In this document: one piece after another, positions 54,173 through 61,163 of the stretch
Position numbering within the stretch: position 1 is the stretch's first letter
Layout of the letters: every line of letters starts with the position of its first letter
Source of the DNA: Deinandra increscens subsp. villosa
Lineage: Eukaryota; Streptophyta; Magnoliopsida; Asterales; Asteraceae
Length of the DNA stretch: 64,000 bases
Direction: 5' to 3'
Assembly: GCA_039602395.1 (NCBI GenBank)
Contig: JBCNJP010000010.1
Span: 34,436,590 to 34,500,589 of the forward strand
Position numbers and translations under genes: made by a program
Notes under the pieces: generated by a model
What the model saw: the letters and a program-made list of their open reading frames with translations, nothing else
Databases searched by the model: none
What the model was told of the DNA's origin: nothing

Positions 54173-56074
54173 ATGGCACCACACGATAACACGAGGGGTA
54201 AGGGAAAGAAAATTTCCAACGAACAGTCATCATCCTCTAACCAACAAGGCCGCGAGCCTGAGCAGCCTGGGTACACGATAATGGACTTCCTTCGGGATCA
54301 ACACATACGCCCCGATAGGCGTGCACCAGACGATTATAGCTGGCTGAATCCGGCAACATATCGGTTGCTTGATATGTTTCATGTGCCAGACAGGGTGACC
54401 TACCCTTCGATTTGAATCGGGTCATTGCGGGACTGATAGCCGCCTATGACAACACTCTTGGAGAAACCAGACAAAATGCCATCAGTAATCGCACACGCGA
54501 TAGAGAAATTGAGTGATTGCAGGCCGATCAAAGGGAGCAGGATACCTACCACTACAACTTATCCAGGGGGTAATGGGTGTCCGTAGTAGGGTCACCGAGC
54601 TTGAGTCACGACCCAATCCAGCCGGTTTGGAGCATGAACTGCATCTAGCACAACATCAAATTGCTGTACTCCAACATTCCAATGCAATGCTTCACCACTC
54701 CAACGCGACACTTGTGGCGCAGGTCGCCACCCTCCAAGCTCAAATGGCCGCCCTACAGGTTCAAGGTGCTTCTGTTCAGGAAGAAGAGGAGGAACCCTTC
54801 GAAGAAGAACCTCTCGAGGAGGAGCCTCAAGAGGACATGGAGGAAGAACCGGATGTTACTGATCCATAATCTAATATGTCTTCTTTTCTTCTATTACTTT
54901 GAAATAAACTTGACTGGATGTTCATTTTATTTTGAATGTTTTCAAATGCTGAGATACATTATGGTTGGATTTTAAATTTTGTAATGGATATTACATCTTT
55001 ATTTTCCCAATGTGTTCCTAAAAATTATGTCGTGTGATGGATGGATGCATGAATAATTGTTTAGTGCTTAATGAAATTAATATTGGGTATATTAATCAAT
55101 GGAATGCCTTTCATGACAAACGGAATCATGGTTGAACACCTCACAGCACCACAGATCCAAGCATTGATAAATGAAAACATTGCGGCAGCACTCGCTGCGG
55201 CTCAAGCACAAGGAAACAATAACGGTGATAAGTAAAAACAGACGAAAAATTGACTACATTTTTTTTCTCTCACTCTCTAAAATTATTCTCTAAAATAATT
55301 TCATGAAACAATCCAGGCCCAGCTCAGTGCACCATCAAAACTTACATGGATTTTAAGCCGCTCACGTTTAAGGGTGATGAAGGAGCCGTGGGTCTGCTAC
55401 GATGGCTCGAGAAATCAGAAAAGGTGTTCTTAATGTGTAACTGTCCAGTTGCGAATCGGATTAATTTCGCAACCACTACACTCGAGGGAGCTGCCCTCAC
55501 ATGGTGGAATGCGCAAATCCAAATGTTAGGGCTCGACGCAGCTAATGCTATGACTTGGCATGAATTCAAGGATGCCATCATGGAGGAGTAATGTCCTCGT
55601 GACCAAGTCAAAAGGTTGGAAATCGAGTTCCAAAACTCGAAAATGGTAGGTTCTGAAGTTGAAGAGTACACCGCTCGCTACCATGAGTACGCGGTGCTTT
55701 GTCCTACGATGGTTGATGCTGACTTCAAAAGAATAGAAAGGTATGTGGATGGGTTAGCTCCATAAATCAAGGGGATGGTTACTGCCTCAAACCCTGCAAA
55801 TGTGCAGAATGCTATCAGGTTGGCCCATAAGCTGACTGACCAGGCCATAGAGCAAGGAACTTTGCCACCCAGGAAGGTTCCCAAGACTGCCTTAGATGGG
55901 AAAAGAAAGAGAGAGGATGACTTTAGTAACAACAACAACAACCACCGTAACAACAATAACAACGGCGGTGATGGTGGTAGGAATGGTGGAGATGGCGCCA
56001 AAGGGCGAGCTTTCGTTATGGGTTCAGGTAAAGCAAGAAACGATGCCAACGTTATTACCCTTAGTTCCTTCTAA
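54173..56074 (+). pseudogene. Gypsy gag, element C (decayed; zinc knuckle missing)
   Basis: Pieces in order: 54173-54415 (MAPHDNTRGKGKK..., 'YTIMDFLRDQHIRPDRRAPD'), 54513-54869 (leucine/glutamine coiled coil and EEEP-rich tail), 55131-55235 (MVEHLTAPQIQALINENIAA), 55346-55591 and about 55592-56074 (retrotransposon gag domain, 'GDEGAVGLLRWLEKSEKVF', 'LTWWNAQIQMLG'). Stops interrupt at 55589 and 55763, with frameshifts near 54410 and 54510. The asparagine/glycine-rich tail runs straight into 'GRAFVMGSGKARNDANVI', so the CCHC knuckles normally between them are deleted. A non-coding gap (54870-55130) separates the two halves. Confidence 0.8.
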
Positions 56075-56436
56075 ACAACTACTTCGTGAATGTCTTATTT
56101 AATATGGGTGCTGAGAAAAGTTTTATCTCGACTAAGTTCTGTAAGTTGATTAAGGCTACTCAAACTCCAATAAAAGCTAGGTATACAGTTGAATTAGCAA
56201 ATGGTAAGCTTCTCGAACCACTCACTTGGTTGAAAACTGCACATTAGAACTATCTGGTCATGAACCAAGTATAGACCTTATGCCTTTTACCAACGGTAGT
56301 TTCGACGTCAAAGTGGGCATGGATTGGCTATCCAAACATCAGGCGGATATCGTCTGTCAAGAAAAAGTCATACGAAGGTGCTGTCTCCGGAATCATATAA
56401 TACCTTAAAGCGTAGAAGAGTCTTCGGAAAGGATAC
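56075..56436 (+). pseudogene. Gypsy aspartic protease, element C, active site lost
   Basis: The active-site segment (about 56095-56130) reads FNMGAEKSFIS where FDTGA(D/E)KSFIS is expected, so the catalytic Asp codon has become Asn. The frame is broken around 56225 and again before RT. Downstream 'GMDWLSKHQADIVCQEKVI' is the conserved linker. Confidence 0.78.
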
Positions 56437-57258
56437 GTGGCAATCCTGGCCATAGTTACGGACCAAACCAGGGTGGAGAGAAAAATTGAAGACTTTCCGA
56501 TCGTACGTGATTACCCAGAGGTATTTCCTGAGGAATTACCGGGCCTTCCTCCGCTTAGGAAAGTAGAATTTGGGATTAACCTCGCTCCAGGAGCAGCTCC
56601 GATCGCGCGTGCACCATATCGTGTAGCGGTGAACGAATTGAATGAGCTATCCACACAACTGCAGGAACTGCTAGATAAGGGTTTTATTAGACCTAGCTCG
56701 TCTCCGTGGGGAGCACCAGTATTATTCGTCAAGAACAAGGATGGCACATTTAGGATGTGCATTGATTACCGCGAACTCAACAAGGTCACTATCAAGAATC
56801 GATACCCTCTTCCACGAATAGATGATCTTTTCGACCAGCTTCAAGGATCTAGTTACTATTCCAAGATTGATTTAAGGTCTGGCTACCATCAACTTCGAGT
56901 CCGCGATGAGGATATAGAAAATACAGCCTTCAGAACACGCTATGGTCATTATGAATTCTTGGTCATGCCTTTCGGGCTGACAAATGCACCTGCTGTATTC
57001 ATGGATCTCATGAACCGTGTGTGCAAGCTCTATCTGGATAAATTCGTCATAGTGTTCATCGACGAGATCCTCATCTTAGAATTGTTAAAGAAAGAACAAC
57101 TCTATGCGAAATTCTCCAAGTGCGATTTTTGGATCCGAGAGATTCAATTTCTGGGTCACATCATCAACGAGCAAGGTATCCATGTTGATCCAGCCAAGGT
57201 CGAGGCAATTAAAAGTGGTCTACCACCAGAGCTCGTACGGAAATTCACCAATTCCTAG
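56437..57258 (+). pseudogene. Gypsy reverse transcriptase, element C, damaged
   Basis: 273 open codons with nearly all RT blocks: 'KGFIRPSSSPWGAPVLFVKN', 'RMCIDYRELNKVTIKNRYPL', 'DLRSGYHQLRV', 'MPFGLTNAPAVFMDLMNRV'. The catalytic box reads FIDEILI (second Asp changed to Glu) and is followed at once by LELLKKEQLYAKFSKCDF, so about 15-20 codons between catalytic box and thumb are deleted in frame. The frame is lost at ~57220 before RNase H. Confidence 0.85.
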
Positions 57259-57814
57259 GTTTAGTGGGTTACTACCGTCGTTTTATAAAAGGATTTTCTC
57301 AGTTAGCTCACCCATTGACCGCACTTACGCACAAAGGGTTCAATACAGATGGGGTGACAAGGAAGAGACAGCCTTCCAAACTCTGAAAGAGAAACTTTGT
57401 ACTGCACCTATATTATCTATACCTGATGGGATTGATGACTTTAAGGTCTATTATGACACGTCAATCCAGGGACTCGGATGTGTTTTAATGCAAAGAGGTA
57501 AAGTCATCGCCTACGGGTCAAGGCAACTAAAGTCCCATGAGAAGAATTACACAACTCACGACCTAGAGTTGGGCGCTGTTGTATTTTCCTTGAAATTTTG
57601 GAGACACTACTTATACGGTACCAAGTGTACGATATTCACCGATCACAAGAGCCTCCAACACATATTTGAACAGAAGGAACTCAATATGAGACAACGTAGG
57701 TGGATCGAATTGCTAAACGACTACGATCTAGCAATAAAGTATCATCCAGGCAAGGCCAACTTTGTGGCCGATGCCTTGAGTAGAAAGGAACATGTTAAAC
57801 CTAGAAGGGTTTGA
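57215..57814 (+). pseudogene. Gypsy RNase H, element C
   Basis: In the next frame from RT: 'KEKLCTAPILSIPDGIDDFK', 'YYDTSIQGLGCVLMQRGKVI' (YYDTS where YCDAS is usual), 'ATHDLELGAVVF'-type block as TTHDLELGAVVFSLK, 'FTDHKSLQHIFEQKELNMRQ' and 'YHPGKANFVADALSRKE'. The domain is nearly complete but separated from RT by a frameshift. Confidence 0.82.
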
Positions 57815-58658
57815 GCTCTTCAATTAACGATCCATACGGGGCTACCGGATAGACTTCGGGATGCTCAGAAAGAGGCCCTGAAGGAGGAGAATTTTAGGTC
57901 TGAATCATTACGTGACATGCATGGAACTTCTGAAGTTAAGTCTGATGGACTTCGTTATTATAATGACCGTATATGGGTACCTTTGCATGGAAACCTTAGA
58001 GAACTAGTGATGGACGAGGCCCACAAGTCCCGTTATTCGATCCATCCAGGTTCAGACAAAATGTATCAAGACTTAAAAGGGTTATATTGGTGGCCCAATA
58101 TGAAAGCTGACATCGCTAGATATGTTAGCAAGTGCTTAACGTGCGCAATGGTCAAAACAGAACATCAAAAGCCAGCAGGATTACTGCAACAACCTAAAAC
58201 TCCTGAATGGAAATGGGAAGAAATCTCGATGGTTTTATCACGGGATTGCCCCGTTCTTCTGGCGGTAACGATATGATTTGGGTTTTCGTTGACCGATTAA
58301 CAAAATCCGCTCATTTCCTAGCTATCAAAGAAAGTGACAAAACAGAGAAACTTGCAAAGATATACCTCAAGGAGATTGTCAAGCTTCACGGAGTGCCTTT
58401 ATCTATTATCTCTGACCGAGACCCTAGGTTTGCTTCAAACTTTTGGAGATCCTTACAAGCGGTGATGGGCACTCGCTTAGATATGAGTACCGCGTATCAT
58501 CCTCAAACAGATGGACAGACTGAACGTACCATCCAAACTCTCGAGGATATGTTTAGAGCATGTGTACTCGACTTCGGAAAAAAAATTGGGAAACTTATTT
58601 ACCACTGGTAGAATTCTCCTATAACAACAGCTACCATACCAGTATTGGAGCCGCTCCG
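57815..58658 (+). pseudogene. Gypsy integrase, element C, cut by a LINE
   Basis: 57917-58276 carries the H2C2 zinc finger ('HPGSDKMYQDLKGLYWWPNM', 'CLTCAMVKTEHQKPAG'). A frameshift near 58230 leads to the catalytic core at 58207-58611 ('DMIWVFVDRLTKSAHFLAIK', 'SIISDRDPRFASNFW', 'TAYHPQTDGQTERTIQTLED'). Another frameshift near 58585 precedes 'VEFSYNNSYHTSIGAAP', where the LINE's poly(T) begins. The IN C-terminus and 3' LTR are absent from the window. Confidence 0.83.
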
Positions 58659-60623
58659 TTTTTTTTTTTTTTGGGTAAAGGGTTACCCCCGGTGATTCTA
58701 TATATATACCCAACAGATAAAACAAGTAGCTAGGTGGATCCTAGCTAGTTCAAGTCTTTGGACATGCCCAAAGACAAGAAAACCAAAAAAAACACTACAC
58801 CCACAAACAAGCCAAACGGCAACATCAAAAGAACAACCAACAACCTATCTAAATAACAAATAGGAAGTGAAGGCCCCCTAAGCTCCGCATGTCTACGTTG
58901 CTACAAACTGACCATCTCGTTGCAGCCACACGTCCAGAACCTCTCTCACACGGCGAGAGTCACGAAACTTTGACCCATGAATCTTCAAACGCACATCTTC
59001 TAGGATCACCTCAGCTACCTTATCCGGAGGACGAGCATTATTTTGAAAAATTCGCTCATTCCTCTCCCTCCAAATATGGTAAGCAGCTGCATGAAGAACA
59101 AGTTTAGCAACTATAATATCAATCCTCTTTTGTGGCTTGACATGGATATACGCAGCCAAATCAGTCCAACACGGGGACTCATTAACCAGGCAAGACTTCA
59201 AACAAACCTTCTTCCAAACCTTTAAGGAGTAGATACATTCAAAGAATAGGTGTTTATGTGAATCCACCCCTCTTTGACACAACATACAACACATCATGTT
59301 CATGTTTTTCCTCCTTTCAAAACCCCACTCAAGAATTTTATCTTGAGTAAGTAATTTCTCTCTACAAATCAACCAGGCAAGGAGCGCGTGACGGGGAACG
59401 CAGTAAGCAAACCACACCAAGTTAGCCCAATCAACTTTATCACAACGAGACCGAATGGAACTCCACACAATAGACGATGAATAATCATGTAAAGTATCCT
59501 CAACTCTCCATTTAAGCGTATCATCTCGACCCGTAACCAACATCAGATTCATCGACTGCTTAATGATAGGATATAAGTGCAACCAATCAATCGGCCAGAC
59601 CCACCGCCCATTATAAACAATATCACTCACCTTAGCATTTAGAGTAAAACCTGAATTGTATATGTTTCTAGGAGTAATAAACTCACACAGCGGCCCACCA
59701 TCTAACCATTTGTCGAACCAAGCATAAGTGGATTCTCCATCACCAATAGTAGACCAAACAAATCTACGAATCATAGGACGAATGGACATGATCTTTCTCC
59801 AGCTCCAGGAGCACACCGACGGACATCGACAATCCCAAAAACACCTATTCTTAAGCCTATAAGAATAAACCCACTCAACCCAAAGAGACTCGCGCTTAGT
59901 AAGAATACTCCAAATATGGTTAGTCATCAAGGCATTATTAACGTCCCTTAATCTTCGAATGCCCAACCCACCTTCAACTTTTGGAACACAAACATCCCTC
60001 CACGCAACTTTAGCTTTGCCTTTCTGAAACGTCCCTTGATTCCAAAGAAAATTCCTCATTTTACCCTCCAAAGCACTCAATATACTAGCAGGCAAAATAA
60101 AAACCGAGGACCAGTAGACATGAAGGGAAGACAAAACCGATTTAATTAACTGAACCCTACCAGCAAAAGATAAAAACCTGTTCTTCCAGTTAGCAATACG
60201 ATCCTCCATACGTTCTACAAGAACAGCACAATCAGCTTTAAGCAGCCTCGTGGATATCAATGGAACCCCAAGATAGCGGACAGGAAGCGACCCTTGAGCC
60301 ATTCCCATCGCCTCCAAAATCTCACCTTTCACCTGATCAGACACATTACAGAAGAACCCCGTGCTCTTCTGAGGGCTAGGAACTAAGCCAGATATATTAG
60401 AAAACTTACACAAGGATCTGAAAATACACAAAGCAGAGTGGAGATTTCCTCTAGCAAAGATAAATAAATCATCAGCAAAACAGACATTTATAATTTTTTG
60501 TTTTTCACATCTACTATGACACTTAAAGCCCTGATCCATCTCCACCTCATGACGAAGCATACGAGTCAATATCTCCATAACTAGCGTAAACAAATAAGGG
60601 GACAAAGGATCTCCCTGTCTAAA
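58659..60623 (-). mobile_element. 5'-truncated LINE (non-LTR retrotransposon)
   Basis: A run of 14 T at 58659-58672 is the poly(A) tail of a minus-strand LINE inserted in the gypsy integrase. A ~220-bp 3' UTR precedes the end of the RT ORF (58893). The 5' end is not a normal LINE 5' end: at about 60624 the sequence switches to copia RNase H in the same orientation. No TSD matching the left flank ('agccgctccg') was found at the right side. Confidence 0.85.
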
Positions 60624-60641
60624 TATCAAGTTATCGCCCAT
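58893..60641 (-). CDS. LINE reverse transcriptase C-terminal half, fused to copia residues
   Basis: Open 582-codon frame. The first six codons (MGDNLI) belong to copia RNase H; LINE sequence begins at 'FRQGDPLSPYLFTLVMEIL', an RT core motif, so endonuclease and the N-terminal RT are missing. FADD catalytic box at residues 55-58 (CFADDLFIF), thumb 'YLGVPLISTRL', and a C-terminal reverse-transcriptase zinc-binding domain (zf-RVT) about residues 375-480 ('CVPRHALLAWLICREKLLTQ', CMLCQRG with SHKHLFFEC). It ends 'DVWLQRDGQFVAT'. No internal stop, which suggests a young insertion, but it cannot mobilise itself. Confidence 0.85.
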   Translation of the reverse strand: MGDNLIFRQGDPLSPYLFTLVMEILTRMLRHEVEMDQGFKCHSRCEKQKIINVCFADDLFIFARGNLHSALCIFRSLCKFSNISGLVPSPQKSTGFFCNVSDQVKGEILEAMGMAQGSLPVRYLGVPLISTRLLKADCAVLVERMEDRIANWKNRFLSFAGRVQLIKSVLSSLHVYWSSVFILPASILSALEGKMRNFLWNQGTFQKGKAKVAWRDVCVPKVEGGLGIRRLRDVNNALMTNHIWSILTKRESLWVEWVYSYRLKNRCFWDCRCPSVCSWSWRKIMSIRPMIRRFVWSTIGDGESTYAWFDKWLDGGPLCEFITPRNIYNSGFTLNAKVSDIVYNGRWVWPIDWLHLYPIIKQSMNLMLVTGRDDTLKWRVEDTLHDYSSSIVWSSIRSRCDKVDWANLVWFAYCVPRHALLAWLICREKLLTQDKILEWGFERRKNMNMMCCMLCQRGVDSHKHLFFECIYSLKVWKKVCLKSCLVNESPCWTDLAAYIHVKPQKRIDIIVAKLVLHAAAYHIWRERNERIFQNNARPPDKVAEVILEDVRLKIHGSKFRDSRRVREVLDVWLQRDGQFVAT

Positions 60642-60984
60642 GAAAACACAGAAACCGGATGTAGAACGACGAGAATCTGGGCAACCACCCTAGTCAGCAT
60701 CGGAATAAGCAGTGAGAGAGCTGACCGAGGTGGGAGTAATGCGTATCCCAAAGTCCAAGGTACCCTGCAAGTAACGTAAAATACGTTTCATAAACTGAAA
60801 ATGCGCCTCCCGCGGTTCATGCATAAACAAGCACACCTGCTGAACCGCATAAGTAATATCAGGCCGAGTAAACGTCAGATACTGTAAGGCACCCGCCAAA
60901 CTGCGATAAAGTGTGTCATCAAAAAATAAAGGACCATCTGTAGCACTGAGTTTGGAGCTGGTATCCACTGGCGTGGCCGAGGGT
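60624..60984 (-). pseudogene. Copia RT/RNase H fragment joined to the LINE
   Basis: Minus strand 60989-60690: 'SATPVDTSSKLSATDGPLFF', 'YRSLAGALQYLTFTRPDITY', 'RILRYLQGTLDFGI', 'LTAYSDAD'. Then one TAG (60690-60692, replacing the usual Trp) and 'GGCPDSRRSTSGFCVFMGDN' running into LINE sequence. These are the RT-RNase H junction and RNase H start of a Ty1/copia polyprotein. The right edge abuts a plus-strand copia at about 60982-61012. Confidence 0.88.
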
Positions 60985-60993
60985 ATCACAGCC
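60982..60993 (+). promoter_or_regulatory. Primer-site-like sequence of the plus-strand copia
   Basis: 'ggtatcacagcc' differs from GGTATCAGAGCC at one base. The preceding T of the usual TGGTATC is replaced by the neighbouring fragment's G, as expected at a breakpoint. The opposite-strand copia fragment might itself run a few bases into it, so the exact joint is uncertain. Confidence 0.5.
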
Positions 60994-61163
60994 TAACAAA
61001 CTCTCCTAATCTTTTTTTTTTCGATCCTTAACCCTAGCCTACGGGCAAGCAACGCCGCCGCCGGCCCTGCTCGTCGCCGCCGGTCTCCCTGGCGACTCCC
61101 ACTTCTTCCGACGACACTGTTCAATCACCGAAGTCGTCCGTCTCGTCCTCTCCCACGTCTTCC

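Noticed and set aside
58893..60641. An active LINE
   Set aside because: The frame is open but lacks endonuclease and N-terminal RT and is fused to copia sequence.
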